Made by a program: the position numbers and the translations under genes. This document shows positions 8,618-17,811 of a stretch of DNA of 64,000 bases, piece by piece; the stretch's first letter is position 1; every line of letters starts with the position of its first letter. The stretch is from Streptomyces sp. TLI_171. Its GTDB lineage: Bacteria; Actinomycetota; Actinomycetes; Streptomycetales; Streptomycetaceae. Location of the stretch: assembly GCF_003610255.1 (NCBI RefSeq), contig NZ_RAPS01000001.1:2046001-2110000 (forward strand), given 5' to 3'. A model generated the notes under the pieces. The model searched no databases, was not told the DNA's origin, and saw only the letters and a program-made list of their open reading frames with translations.

Positions 8618-10447
8618 ATGACCCTGAACCGCCGTGACTTCGTCACCCGCTCCGCCGCGACCGCGGCCGGGGCCGCCCTGGTCGGCGGCCTGTCCGCCGC
8701 CGCGGCCACCCCCGCCGCCGCCGCCGACCTCGACGAGTCCCACGGCCGGGGCCCCGTGCCGTTCAGGACGAGCTTCACCGTGATGGGCACCACCGACCTG
8801 CACGGCCACGTCTTCAACTGGGAGTACTTCACCGACTCCGAGTACGACGACAAGGCGCACAACGACGTCGGCCTGGCCAAGATCTCCACCCTGGTCGAGC
8901 AGGTCCGCAAGGAGAAGGGCCGCGGCCACACCCTGCTGATCGACGCCGGCGACACCATCCAGGGCACCCAGCTGTCCTACTACTTCGCCCGGATCGAGCC
9001 GATCACCGGCAAGAAGGCCCCGCGCCACCCGATGGCCGCCGCCATGAACGCCATCGGCTACGACGCCGCCGCGCTCGGCAACCACGAGTTCAACTACGGC
9101 ATCCCGCTGCTGCGCGCCTACCAGGACCAGCTCGACTTCCCGCTGCTCGGCGCCAACGCGCTGAACGCCAAGGACGAGAAGCCGGCCTTCCCGCCCTACG
9201 TCATCCGCGAGCTGCACCTCGGCCACGGCCGCCCGCTCCGGGTCGGCATCCTCGGCCTGACCAACCCCGGCATCGCGATCTGGGACAAGGCCAACGTGCA
9301 GGGCCAGCTGACCTTCCCGGGCATCCCCGAGGTCGCCGCCAAGTGGGTGCCGAAGCTGCGCGCCGCCGGCGCCGACGTGGTCGTGGTCTCCGCCCACACC
9401 GGCGTCGACGACCCGTCCTCCTGGGGCGACCAGCTGCCCTACGCCGAGAACGCGGGCGCCGCGATGGCCGCCTCGGTGCCCGGCATCGACGCGATCCTGG
9501 TCGGCCACGCCCACAAGGAGATCCCGCAGCGGATCGTGGTCAACGAGCAGACCGGCAAGAACGTCGTGCTGTCCGAGCCCGCCCTCTGGGGCGAGCGCCT
9601 GACCTGCTTCGACTTCGAGGTCGAGTTCTGCCGCGGCCGGTGGACCGTCACCGGCGTCAGCTCGCGCCTGCTGAACTCCAACACCGTCGCCGAGGACCCG
9701 AAGATCGTCGAGCTGGTCGACGCCCAGCACAAGAAGGTCGTCGCCTACGTCAACCAGGTCATCGGCACCTGCAAGGAGACCCTCTCCATCGCCGAGTCCC
9801 GGTTCAAGGACACCCCGATCATCGACCTGATCGGCCGGGTCCAGGCCGACGCGGTGCGCGACGCGCTGGCCGGCGGCCAGTACGCGAGCCTGCCGGTGCT
9901 GGCCCAGGCCGCGCCGTTCAACCGCACCGCCGTCATCCCGGCCGGCGAGGTCAAGCTGCGCGACGCGGCCGGCCTGTACATCTACGAGAACACCCTGGAG
10001 GCCCGCCTGCTGACGGGCGCCCAGATCAAGGACTACCTGGAGTACTCCGCCAAGTACTACGCCCAGGTCGCCCCGGGCGACCCGATCAACCTGGACACCC
10101 TGACCAACCAGTCCAACAACACCCCCGACTACAACTACGACTCGATCTACGGGGTCAGCTACGACATCGACATCGCGCAGCCGGTCGGCAGCCGCATCGT
10201 CAACCTGTCGTACCAGGGCGCCCCGGTCGACCCGGCCGGGCAGTTCGTCCTCGCGGTCAACAACTACCGCGCCAACGGCGGCGGCAACTTCCCGCACGTC
10301 GCCAAGGCCCAGCAGGTGTGGGCGAACTCCGACGAGATCCGCAACACCATGATCGCCTGGGTGAAGGCCAAGGGCGTGATCGACCCGACCGAGTTCTACG
10401 GCACCGGCGGCTGGCGCCTGGTCCGGGCCGGCGTCCCGCTGTTCTGA
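8618..10447 (+). CDS. Tat-exported bifunctional metallophosphatase/5'-nucleotidase
   Basis: 609 residues. A twin-arginine signal (NRRDFVTRSAATAAGAAL) is followed by a calcineurin-like metallophosphatase domain with GTTDLHGHVFN, DAGDTIQG, GNHEFNYG and GHAHKEIP, the metal and catalytic motifs of the family, then a 5'-nucleotidase C-terminal domain ending near AVNNYRANGGGNFP. It should hydrolyse nucleoside monophosphates or 2',3'-cyclic nucleotides outside the cell. The ATG at 8618 gives a proper Tat signal and has GGAG at 8608-8611. Upstream possible PHO box. A hairpin follows the stop by 10 bases. Confidence 0.93.
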   Translation: MTLNRRDFVTRSAATAAGAALVGGLSAAAATPAAAADLDESHGRGPVPFRTSFTVMGTTDLHGHVFNWEYFTDSEYDDKAHNDVGLAKISTLVEQVRKEKGRGHTLLIDAGDTIQGTQLSYYFARIEPITGKKAPRHPMAAAMNAIGYDAAALGNHEFNYGIPLLRAYQDQLDFPLLGANALNAKDEKPAFPPYVIRELHLGHGRPLRVGILGLTNPGIAIWDKANVQGQLTFPGIPEVAAKWVPKLRAAGADVVVVSAHTGVDDPSSWGDQLPYAENAGAAMAASVPGIDAILVGHAHKEIPQRIVVNEQTGKNVVLSEPALWGERLTCFDFEVEFCRGRWTVTGVSSRLLNSNTVAEDPKIVELVDAQHKKVVAYVNQVIGTCKETLSIAESRFKDTPIIDLIGRVQADAVRDALAGGQYASLPVLAQAAPFNRTAVIPAGEVKLRDAAGLYIYENTLEARLLTGAQIKDYLEYSAKYYAQVAPGDPINLDTLTNQSNNTPDYNYDSIYGVSYDIDIAQPVGSRIVNLSYQGAPVDPAGQFVLAVNNYRANGGGNFPHVAKAQQVWANSDEIRNTMIAWVKAKGVIDPTEFYGTGGWRLVRAGVPLF

Positions 10448-10457
10448 GTCCCCGCCG

Positions 10458-10491
10458 GGCAGGGGCCGTCCGCGCGCGGGCGGCCCCTGCC
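10458..10491. terminator. Hairpin terminator after the 5'-nucleotidase
   Basis: Outer 11-bp perfect stem (10458-10468 with 10481-10491) that continues inward through a G.T pair and three more pairs to a CGCG loop. It begins 10 bases after the nucleotidase stop. Confidence 0.75.
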
Positions 10492-10561
10492 GCGTTCCCG
10501 GGAACCGGTCCGGCCGGCGCCCCGTCCAACGACCGTCTGACCGGGAGCACCAGGGGGCACC

Positions 10562-11488
10562 ATGCGTGGACGGATCGTACTGGCGGTGGCGGTCGCCGCC
10601 CTGCTGCTCGGCGGGTGCGGCGCGGAGCGGACCGGCACCGCGCCGATCGGCCGCCCGCAGCCCGGCCTGATCACGGCCGGGCCAGAGGTGCGCCCCGCCA
10701 CCGGAGCCGCCGCCGTGCGCGCCGCCGAGATCACCGCCGCCTGGCCCGGCTCGGCCGCGGCCGAAGCCTGGGAGCACGGCTACTACCCGGTGGAGGACAC
10801 CACCGAGTGGCTGCCCGCGGACGCCTTCCACGACGGCGCCGACAAACTCGCCTACGGCGACGGCCGGTTCGACCTGCGGACCGGCCTCCCGGTCACCTTC
10901 TCCGGGGCCGCACAGGTCGAGTTCGCCGACGGCTCCAGGCTCACCCTGCCGCTGCGCTCCGCGCAGGACACCTACACCTCGCTCACCCACCGCAGCGACT
11001 CCTGCGCCGCCGACTGCGGGCACCGGCTCACCGTCACCGCCGTCCGGCCCGGCACCACCACCGTCGCCACCAGCCGCGGTCGGGCCACCGTCCCGGTCTG
11101 GGAGTTCACCGTGGCCGGCTACGACCAGCCGTTCCGCTACCCCGCCGTGCTCTCGCAGCGGCCACCGGTCAAGGCCGAGGGCTGGGTCGGCGACGGCACG
11201 GCCACCACCTTGCGGTCGGTCTCGGCGGACGGCCTGGTGCTCACCGCCACCGTCCCGTTCGGCTGCGACACGGTCGGCCCCGGCACCGTCCACGAGACCG
11301 ACCGCGCCGTCGTCCTGATCGGCCGCACCACCCCGCAGGCGCTCGGCCCCGACGAGGCCTGCCCGGCCATGCTCGGCTACGCCCCGGTGGAGTTCCGCCT
11401 CGCCCGTCCGCTCGGCGACCGCGTGGTGCTCGGACTCGTCGACGGCCTCCCGCAGCTCCCCGCGACGGGGCCGTCCGTCCCGCAGTAG
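10562..11488 (+). CDS. Predicted lipoprotein of unknown function
   Basis: 308 residues. The N-terminus MRGRIVLAVAVAALLLGGCG is a clear lipoprotein signal with a LLGGC lipobox, cysteine at residue 19. Paired cysteines in the mature part (SDSCAADCGHR, FGCDTVGPG and DEACPA) suggest disulfides in an extracytoplasmic fold. Charged and aromatic segments alternate with beta-strand-like stretches; no enzymatic motif is evident. The ATG at 10562 is preceded by AGGGGG. The stop is 9 bases before the GNAT gene, whose own -10-like hexamer overlaps this stop codon. Confidence 0.78.
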   Translation: MRGRIVLAVAVAALLLGGCGAERTGTAPIGRPQPGLITAGPEVRPATGAAAVRAAEITAAWPGSAAAEAWEHGYYPVEDTTEWLPADAFHDGADKLAYGDGRFDLRTGLPVTFSGAAQVEFADGSRLTLPLRSAQDTYTSLTHRSDSCAADCGHRLTVTAVRPGTTTVATSRGRATVPVWEFTVAGYDQPFRYPAVLSQRPPVKAEGWVGDGTATTLRSVSADGLVLTATVPFGCDTVGPGTVHETDRAVVLIGRTTPQALGPDEACPAMLGYAPVEFRLARPLGDRVVLGLVDGLPQLPATGPSVPQ

Positions 11489-11497
11489 CCTGCCGCC

Positions 11498-12013
11498 ATG
11501 TCGACGACGACCACCGAACGCCTCGTCCTGCGCCCCTGGCGACCCGCCGACCGGGACCGCGCCTACGACCTCTACTCCCGCTGGGAGGTGGCCCGTTGGC
11601 TGGGCGCCCAGCCCCGCGTGCTGGCCTCTCCCGAGGAGGCGGACGCCCTCCTGGAACGGTTCGCCGCCCGCTGCACCCCCGACGGGCGGTACGGGATCTG
11701 GGCGGTGGAGGTCCGGGAGACCGGGGTGGTGGCGGGCTCCGTGCTGCTCGTGCCGATCCCGGACGGCGACGGCGAGATCGAGGTCGGCTGGCACTTCCAC
11801 CCCGACAGCTGGGGCAACGGCTGGGCGACCGAGCCCGCCCGCGCCGTCCTGGCCGGCGCGTTCGCCGCCGGCCTGCCGGAGGTCCACGCGGTGGTCCGCC
11901 CCGACAACGCCCCGTCGATCGCCGTCTGCCGGCGCCTCGGCATGACCCCGCTGGGCCGCACCACCCGTTGGTACGGCACCGAGTTGGAGGCGTTCCGGCT
12001 GACCCGCGACTGA
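11498..12013 (+). CDS. GNAT-family N-acetyltransferase (RimJ/RimL-like)
   Basis: 171 residues, a single GNAT domain. It starts with TERLVLRPWRPADRDRAYDLY, typical of RimJ/RimL-type enzymes that acetylate protein N-termini or small amines. The acetyl-CoA loop is in the segment around WGNGWATEPARAVL, and the late motif VRPDNAPSIAVCRRLGM is the family signature. Substrate unknown. No ribosome site is seen, but TAGCCT (11486-11491) lies 6 bases before ATG, suggesting a leaderless transcript in addition to read-through from the lipoprotein gene. Convergent with the aldehyde dehydrogenase gene 14 bases away. Confidence 0.88.
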   Translation: MSTTTTERLVLRPWRPADRDRAYDLYSRWEVARWLGAQPRVLASPEEADALLERFAARCTPDGRYGIWAVEVRETGVVAGSVLLVPIPDGDGEIEVGWHFHPDSWGNGWATEPARAVLAGAFAAGLPEVHAVVRPDNAPSIAVCRRLGMTPLGRTTRWYGTELEAFRLTRD

Positions 12014-12027
12014 CGGGGCGGCCCGGA

Positions 12028-13485
12028 TCAGAACGGGAAGCGGGAGCGCCCGTGCTGGATGGAGATCCACTTGACGGTGGTGAAGGCGTCGATGCTGGTG
12101 TCGCCGTTGAGGCGGCCGACGCCGGAGTTCTTCTCGCCGCCGAACGGGACCGCGGGCTCGTCCGCGATGGTGCCGTCGTTGACGTGGATCATGCCGGTGT
12201 CGATCCGCTGGGCGAACCTGACGCCGCGTTCGGTGTCGGCGGTGTGGACGGCGCCGGAGAGGCCGAACGGGGTGTAGTTGGCGATCCGGACCGCCTCTTC
12301 CTCGCCGTCGAAGGGGATCAGCAGCGCGACGGGGCCGAAGACCTCGCGCCGCAGGATCGGCGCGTCCGCCGGTATGTCGGTGAGCACGGTGGGCCGGACC
12401 AGGGTGCCGACGGTGCTGCCGTGGAGCAGGGCGCGGGCGCCGTCGGCCAGCGCCCGGTCGACCTCGGCGGTGATCGCCTCGGCCTGGGCGGAGTTGATGA
12501 GCGGCCCGAGCTGGGTGGCGGGGTCGCCGGGGTCGCCGGCCACCAGGGAGGCGACCTTGGCGGTGAACTTCTCGCTGAACTCGGCGAACAGCGCGCGGTC
12601 GACCAGGATCCGGTTGGCGGCCATGCAGATCTGGCCCTGGTGGACGAAGCGGCTGGCGACGGCGGCGTCCACCGCGTAGTCGACGTCGGCGTCGTCGAGG
12701 ACCACCAGCGCGCTGTTGCCGCCGAGTTCGAGGACCACCCGCTTGAGCCGGCCGGCGGCGACGGCGGCGACGTGCCGGCCGACGGAGTCGGAGCCGGTGA
12801 AGGCGATGACCTTGGGAACGGGGTGCTCGATGAAGGCGTCGCCGATCTCGGCGATGTCGGTGAGCACCACGTTGAGCAGACCGGCGGGCAGGCCGGCCTC
12901 CTCGAAGATCCTGGCGATCAGGGTGCCGCCGGCCACGGGGGCGTCCTGGTGCGGCTTGAGGACGACGGCGTTGCCGAGGGCGAGGGCCGGGGCGACGGCC
13001 TTCAGGGAGAGGAAGACGGGGGCGTTGAAGGGGCTGATCACGCCGACCACGCCGACCGGGAGGCGGTAGAGCCGGTTCTCCTTGCCGGGCACCGGCGAGG
13101 GCAGGATCCTCCCCTCGGCGCGCAGCGCCACCGACATCGCCTCCCGCAGCATGTCCTTGACCAGGGAGAGTTCGAAGCCGGACTTCATCAGGGTGCCGCC
13201 GAGTTCGACGGTCATCACCTGGAGGATCTCGGCCTCGCGGGCCTCGACCACCTGGAGGGCGCGTTCGAAGACCAGGCGCCGCTCGTAGGGGCTGGTGGCG
13301 GCCCAGGCGGGCTGGGCGCGCTCGGCGGCGCGGTAGGCCTGGTCGATCTCCTCGGCGGTGGCGACCGTGAAGGAGGCGAGCTTCTCCCCGCTGAAGGGAT
13401 CCAGGTCCACGATGTCCCAGGAGCCGGTACCCGGCCGCCACTGGCCGTCGATGTACTGCTGGGCGAGTTCCGCGATCAAGGACAT
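12028..13485 (-). CDS. NAD(P)-dependent aldehyde dehydrogenase (benzaldehyde/vanillin type)
   Basis: 485 residues, full length for the family. Catalytic cysteine is C287 in GQICMAANR and the general base is E253 in LELGGN; the cofactor motif FTGSDSVGRHV and PFGGEKNSGVGRLNG near the C-terminus are present. The sequence most resembles aromatic aldehyde dehydrogenases (benzaldehyde, vanillin), oxidising aldehydes to acids, but substrate assignment is by general resemblance. ATG 13485 is chosen for the AAAGGGA ribosome site 6-12 bases upstream, rather than an in-frame GTG nine codons earlier. It lies 57 bases downstream of the Xre/DUF5753 gene on the same strand. Confidence 0.9.
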   Translation of the reverse strand: MSLIAELAQQYIDGQWRPGTGSWDIVDLDPFSGEKLASFTVATAEEIDQAYRAAERAQPAWAATSPYERRLVFERALQVVEAREAEILQVMTVELGGTLMKSGFELSLVKDMLREAMSVALRAEGRILPSPVPGKENRLYRLPVGVVGVISPFNAPVFLSLKAVAPALALGNAVVLKPHQDAPVAGGTLIARIFEEAGLPAGLLNVVLTDIAEIGDAFIEHPVPKVIAFTGSDSVGRHVAAVAAGRLKRVVLELGGNSALVVLDDADVDYAVDAAVASRFVHQGQICMAANRILVDRALFAEFSEKFTAKVASLVAGDPGDPATQLGPLINSAQAEAITAEVDRALADGARALLHGSTVGTLVRPTVLTDIPADAPILRREVFGPVALLIPFDGEEEAVRIANYTPFGLSGAVHTADTERGVRFAQRIDTGMIHVNDGTIADEPAVPFGGEKNSGVGRLNGDTSIDAFTTVKWISIQHGRSRFPF

Positions 13486-13542
13486 CTGATCCCTTTCGGC
13501 GCTGGCGACCACCTACTGACGGATCATCATCTTAATTGTGTA

Positions 13543-14412
13543 CTAGCCCTCTTGGAGGATCTCCGCGAGAAGCGCCCTGGTCTCGTCCTCCGACAGCGCG
13601 GCCGCCCACACCCGCTCCAGCGCGGTGGAGTACTCGTCCACCTCGACCGGCTTGTCCAGGTACAGCGCGGTGGTGAACTGCTCGACGTACACCACGTCCG
13701 CGAGGTCCGGCTCGGGGAAGCACAGCAGGGTGAACGCCCCGCTGTCGGCCGCCAGCGCGCCCATGCCCAGGGGCAGCACCCGCAGGCTGATGGTCTCCCG
13801 CAGCGACAGCTCGGACAGCCGCTCCAGCTGACCGCGCATCACCTCGGGGCCGCCGCACGGGCGGCGCAGCGCCGTCTCGTCGACGATCAGCTCCAGCCGG
13901 GCCGTGCTGTCGGCGGCCAGGAAGCGCTGCTGGCGGCGGAGCCGGACGGCCGCCCGGCGTTCGATCTCCTCGTCCGGCGCGGCGGGGCTACCCGCCCGCA
14001 TCACGGCGTGCACGTAGTCCGGGGTCTGCAGCAGCCCGGGCACGAACTGCACCTCGTAGCTGCGGACCAGGTTCGCGGCGTCCTCCAGGTTGAGGTACGT
14101 CTGGAACCAGCCCGGGATGACGTCCCCGTAACCGTGCCACCAGGCGGGGGCGTTGGTCTCGCCGACCAGTCCCAGCAGGGCGGAGCGGGACTCCTCGTCC
14201 TCCACGCCGTACAGGGTCAGCAGGTCCGCGACGTCGCGCTGCTTGAAGCCGACCCGGCCGAGTTCCATCCGGCTGATCTTCGACTCCGAGGCCCGGATCG
14301 AGTAGCCCGCGTCCTCCCGGGTCACGCCGCGGGCCTCGCGCAGCCGCCGCAACTGGGCGCCCAACTGGATGCGACGCGCGGTCGCACCGCTGCCCGTCTG
14401 CAGGCCCGTCAT
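13543..14412 (-). CDS. Xre-family regulator with DUF5753 domain
   Basis: 289 residues. An N-terminal helix-turn-helix of the Cro/C1 type (LGAQLRRLREARGVTREDA, then ASESKISRMELGR) is followed by a DUF5753 ligand-binding-like domain (VPGLLQTPDYVHAVMR, then RQQRFL and the late VVYVEQ segment). This arrangement is abundant in streptomycetes, where many copies are paired with small DUF397 proteins; no DUF397 gene is next to this one. ATG 14412 has GGAGG upstream. It may be cotranscribed with the aldehyde dehydrogenase gene that follows. Confidence 0.9.
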   Translation of the reverse strand: MTGLQTGSGATARRIQLGAQLRRLREARGVTREDAGYSIRASESKISRMELGRVGFKQRDVADLLTLYGVEDEESRSALLGLVGETNAPAWWHGYGDVIPGWFQTYLNLEDAANLVRSYEVQFVPGLLQTPDYVHAVMRAGSPAAPDEEIERRAAVRLRRQQRFLAADSTARLELIVDETALRRPCGGPEVMRGQLERLSELSLRETISLRVLPLGMGALAADSGAFTLLCFPEPDLADVVYVEQFTTALYLDKPVEVDEYSTALERVWAAALSEDETRALLAEILQEG

Positions 14413-14537
14413 GCAAACCTCCGCCCCGGATTAACAGTTGGACCCCGTGGGAGCAGTCTGCCACTGCGTGACGACACTCCGCGAGGGCCTTCCGGCATTT
14501 GGCCAAGCTGTTGTAAACGACGGGGTTTCGACGCCGG

Positions 14538-17195
14538 TCAGGACAGCGCCGGCAGCACCCCCGCCAGCTCGGTGCGGGAGACCACCCCGAGCTTGGGGTA
14601 CGCCTTGTACAGGTGGTGCCCGACGGTGCGGGCGCTGAGGAACAGCTGGGCCGCGATGTCCCGGTTCGACAGGCCCTGCGCGGCCAGCCGGACGATCTGC
14701 GACTCCTGCGGGGTCAGCCCCGCCACCACGCCTGCCGGGCCGCCGGCGGGGGCCGCCCCGGTGGCGTCCAGCTCCAGCCGGGCGCGCTCCGCCCAGGGCA
14801 GTGCGCCCAGTCGCCGGAAGGTCTGCTCGGCGGAGCGCAGCGGCGCCCGGGCCTCGGCCTTGCGCCGGCCGCGCCGCAGCCACTCGCCGTACAGCAGCTC
14901 GGTGCGGGCCTGCTCCCACGGGCGGGGCTGCTCGGCGTGCCCGGCGAGCGCGGCCAGGAAGCGTTCCTCGGCCCACTCGTCGGGGGCGAGCAGCGCGTGG
15001 CAGCGGTGCACCAGCGCCCGGGCCCACGGCTGCCCGCTGCGGGCGGCCCACCGCTCGAAGCGGTCCAGCGGCTCGGCGAGCTGCTCGGTGGCGCGCAGCC
15101 GGACCGCGGCCTCCACCAGGTCGGGCACCGAACGGGTCGCGGAGACGTGGAAGCCGTGCGCGCCGCGGGCGATCGCCGCCAGCTGCCCGAGCGCGTCCTC
15201 GGCCCGCCCGGCGCCCAGCTCCAGCACGCCGAGCGCCCAGCGCGCCCACGGCCCGCCGGCCCCGCCCCGGGCCTGCGCCTCGGCGGCGTGCTCGCGGCAC
15301 CGGGCCTCCTCGCCGCGGACGGCCGCCAGGTGGGCCAGGAAGCCGTGCAACTGGCCGGACCACAGCGGCTGTCCGCTGTCCAGGGCGAGCTGCAGGGCCT
15401 CCGCCGCGTGGTCGGCCGCCACGCCCGGGCGGCCGTCGAACAGCTCGGCCTCGGCGAGGAAGAACAGCAGGGTGGGCAGCGTCCCGAACGCGCCGGCCTC
15501 GCGGGCCTCCCGGACCAGCCGGCGGGACAGGTCCAGCGCCTCCCGGTCGTGGCCGGGCACCAGGGCGGCCCCGCAGGGCAGCAGAAGGTCCACCGGCACG
15601 GCCGCGCCGGCTGCCCGGGCCGCCCGCTCGGCCTCCGGCAGCGTCGGCCCGGCGGACCCGCCGAGGGCGGCCGCCAGGTAGCCCACCAGCGGCGCCAGCG
15701 GGTCTCCGGCCGGCAGCGCCAGCGCGCCCAGGGCGTCGAGGGTGTCGCGCACCGCCGCCGCATCGTCGTACCAGGCCGCGTGCAGGGCCTGTACCAGCAC
15801 CCGGGCCGCCGGGCCGGGCGCCCGGTCCGCGACCAGGCCGGCTGCCTCCACCAGCCGCCGGTGCGCGGCCCGGTGCTCGCCGCGCCAGAACTCGGCCACC
15901 CCGCGGGCGAACAGCAGGTGCGCCCGGGTCACCGGGTCGGCGTCCGGGGTGTCCGCGGCGGCGGCCAGCCGCTCGGCCCGGTCGACCTCGCCCGCCTCCA
16001 GTGCGGCTTCCACCGCGGCCACCGTCAACTCCCGCTCCCGCGCCCGGTCCTGGCTCAGCCGGGCGGCCCGCTCGTACGCCGCGGACGCCCCGGTGTGCCC
16101 GCCCCGGGAGGCCGCCCCCGCGGCCGCCGCGGCCAGCTCCTCCGCCGCACCCTCGTCGCGTCCGGTCGCCGCCAGCGCCCGGTGCCAGGCCCGCCGCAGC
16201 GGCTCCGCCGGGCCGTACGCCCGGGCCAGCGCCGCGTGCGCGGCCAGCCGGTCGGCCAGCGGCGCCCGGTCCACCAGCGCGGAGCGCAGCAGCGGATGAC
16301 GGAACGTCACCCGCTGCTCGGCCAGCTCCACCCGCAGCAGGCCCGCCTCCTCGGCCGGCCCCAGGTCCGCGACCGTCAGGCCGCAGTCCCCCGCCGCCCG
16401 CAGCAGCACCTCCAGCGACCCGGCCTCCTCCAGCGCGGCCAGCAGCAGCCAGCGCTGCGCCCCGGCGGGCAGCCGGCTGACCTGCCCGTGGTAGGCCAGC
16501 CGCAGCCGGCCGGCCGGCGGCAGCCCGCCCTGCGCGCCCTGCGCGGGCAGCTCCACCAACGCCAGCGGATTGCCCTGCGCGGCCGCCAGCACCCCGGCCC
16601 GGTCGGTGAGTCCGGGGGCGGTGCGGGCGAGCAGCGCGACCGCGGCGGCCTCCGCCAGCGGCTCGACCCGCAGCTCCGGCAGGCCGGCCGGCTCCGGGCC
16701 GTCCGCCCTGGTCGCCAGCAGCACCGCGACCCGCTCCGCGCCCAGCCGGCGGGCCGCCACCTGCACGGCCTGCGCCGACTCCTGGTCCGCCCACTGCAGG
16801 TCGTCCAGCAGGCACAGCACCGGCGACTCCTCCGCCAGGTCGCCGAGCAGGGTCAGCACCGCCAGCCCGACCAGCAACCGGTCCCCCGCCGGGCCCTCGG
16901 CCAGCCCCAAGGTCCGCTCCAGCGCGGCCCGTTGCGGCCCGGGCAGCGCCCCGACCCGGTCCAGCACCGGCGCCAGCAGCTGGCTGAGCAGCGCGTAGGG
17001 CAGCCGGGCCTCCGACTCCACGCCCGCCGCCCGCAGCACCCGGCCCCCGGCGGCCGCCGCCGCCGCCGCGTCCAGCAGCGCGGTCTTCCCGATCCCCGGC
17101 TCGCCGCGCAGCACCAGCACCCCGCTGCGCCCCTCGGCCGCCTCCGCCAGCAGCCGGCCGATGACCGCCTGCTCCGTCCCCCGTCCGTACAGCAT
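14538..17195 (-). CDS. LAL-type LuxR regulator with N-terminal ATPase
   Basis: 885 residues, the usual size of large ATP-binding LuxR (LAL) regulators. The N-terminal STAND/AAA-like ATPase has Walker A GEPGIGKT at residues 31-38 and Walker B PVLCLLDDLQWAD; a long Ala/Arg-rich helical-repeat middle region follows; the C-terminus is a LuxR domain (LTPQESQIVRLAAQGLSNRD, then LSARTVGHHLYKAYPKLG). Proteins of this class activate sugar or secondary-metabolite genes. There is no biosynthetic cluster here; the divergent neighbour is a small SnoaL-like gene. TAGGGT lies 6 bases before the ATG, with no ribosome site, suggesting leaderless translation. Confidence 0.92.
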   Translation of the reverse strand: MLYGRGTEQAVIGRLLAEAAEGRSGVLVLRGEPGIGKTALLDAAAAAAAGGRVLRAAGVESEARLPYALLSQLLAPVLDRVGALPGPQRAALERTLGLAEGPAGDRLLVGLAVLTLLGDLAEESPVLCLLDDLQWADQESAQAVQVAARRLGAERVAVLLATRADGPEPAGLPELRVEPLAEAAAVALLARTAPGLTDRAGVLAAAQGNPLALVELPAQGAQGGLPPAGRLRLAYHGQVSRLPAGAQRWLLLAALEEAGSLEVLLRAAGDCGLTVADLGPAEEAGLLRVELAEQRVTFRHPLLRSALVDRAPLADRLAAHAALARAYGPAEPLRRAWHRALAATGRDEGAAEELAAAAAGAASRGGHTGASAAYERAARLSQDRARERELTVAAVEAALEAGEVDRAERLAAAADTPDADPVTRAHLLFARGVAEFWRGEHRAAHRRLVEAAGLVADRAPGPAARVLVQALHAAWYDDAAAVRDTLDALGALALPAGDPLAPLVGYLAAALGGSAGPTLPEAERAARAAGAAVPVDLLLPCGAALVPGHDREALDLSRRLVREAREAGAFGTLPTLLFFLAEAELFDGRPGVAADHAAEALQLALDSGQPLWSGQLHGFLAHLAAVRGEEARCREHAAEAQARGGAGGPWARWALGVLELGAGRAEDALGQLAAIARGAHGFHVSATRSVPDLVEAAVRLRATEQLAEPLDRFERWAARSGQPWARALVHRCHALLAPDEWAEERFLAALAGHAEQPRPWEQARTELLYGEWLRRGRRKAEARAPLRSAEQTFRRLGALPWAERARLELDATGAAPAGGPAGVVAGLTPQESQIVRLAAQGLSNRDIAAQLFLSARTVGHHLYKAYPKLGVVSRTELAGVLPALS

Positions 17196-17291
17196 GGCCC
17201 GACCCTACCTATGCGTGACGGATTCCGTGGGCCGAGGAGCTCCGTACCTTCTTGTCCTGCAAGGGAAACCGCACCTCAGAAGGAGCCCACG

Positions 17292-17654
17292 ATGGACCTG
17301 CAGAGCCTCGCCGAGCGCTACCTCGCCGCCTGGAACGAGACCGACCCGGCCGCCCGCCGCAAGCTGGTCGAGGAGACCTGGGCGCCGGACGGCCGCTACG
17401 TGGACCCGCTGGTCGAGGCCCGCGGCCACGAGCAGTTCGACGCCACCCTGGCCGCCGTCCAGGCCCAGTTCGCCGGCCTGGTGTTCCGCCTCGGCCAGGT
17501 CGACGCCCACCACGACGTCGCCCGCTTCACCTGGGAACTCGCCCCGGAGGGCGCGGCGGAGGCCCTGGTCGTCGGCTTCGACGTCCTCACCGCGACCGAG
17601 GACGGCCGGATCGCCACCGTGGTCGGCTTCCTGGACCGCGTGCCGACGGCCTGA
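17292..17654 (+). CDS. SnoaL-like/NTF2-fold small protein
   Basis: 120 residues with the NTF2-like pattern of an N-terminal helix (LAERYLAAWNETDPAARRKL), a WAPDGRYVDPLV strand and a curved beta sheet ending RIATVVGFLDRVP. Such single-domain proteins are cyclases, isomerases or ligand-binding proteins; the active residues cannot be assigned. AAGGAG is about 7 bases before the ATG. It diverges from the LAL regulator with a 96-base shared promoter region, so it may be that regulator's target. Confidence 0.82.
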   Translation: MDLQSLAERYLAAWNETDPAARRKLVEETWAPDGRYVDPLVEARGHEQFDATLAAVQAQFAGLVFRLGQVDAHHDVARFTWELAPEGAAEALVVGFDVLTATEDGRIATVVGFLDRVPTA

Positions 17655-17668
17655 GCCCGGGAACGACA

Positions 17669-17711
17669 ACGACGCCTGCCCTTACCTGGTCGGGGAGTGG
17701 GCAGGCGTCGT
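17669..17711. terminator. Hairpin terminator between SnoaL-like gene and gltD
   Basis: A perfect 13-bp inverted repeat (17669-17681 with 17699-17711) and a 17-base loop, 15 bases after the SnoaL-like stop and about 100 bases after the convergent gltD stop. Confidence 0.7.
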
Positions 17712-17811
17712 GATGACCGGGTCCCGGCGGCTCTGGCGGGTCGGTGTTTGTCGGCCGTACCCCCGCGAGTTTGCGGTCACGGGGGCCTGGCGTTCCTGGG
17801 GTGGCGGTCGG

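Noticed and set aside
8525..13441. Minus-strand open frame of about 1640 codons opposite the nucleotidase, lipoprotein, GNAT and part of the aldehyde dehydrogenase
   Set aside because: Arg/Gly/Pro-rich low-complexity translation; it crosses well-recognised genes on both strands and comes from GC bias.
9343..15681. Plus-strand open frame of over 2100 codons
   Set aside because: Shadow of nucleotidase, aldehyde dehydrogenase and LAL genes; no protein-like composition.
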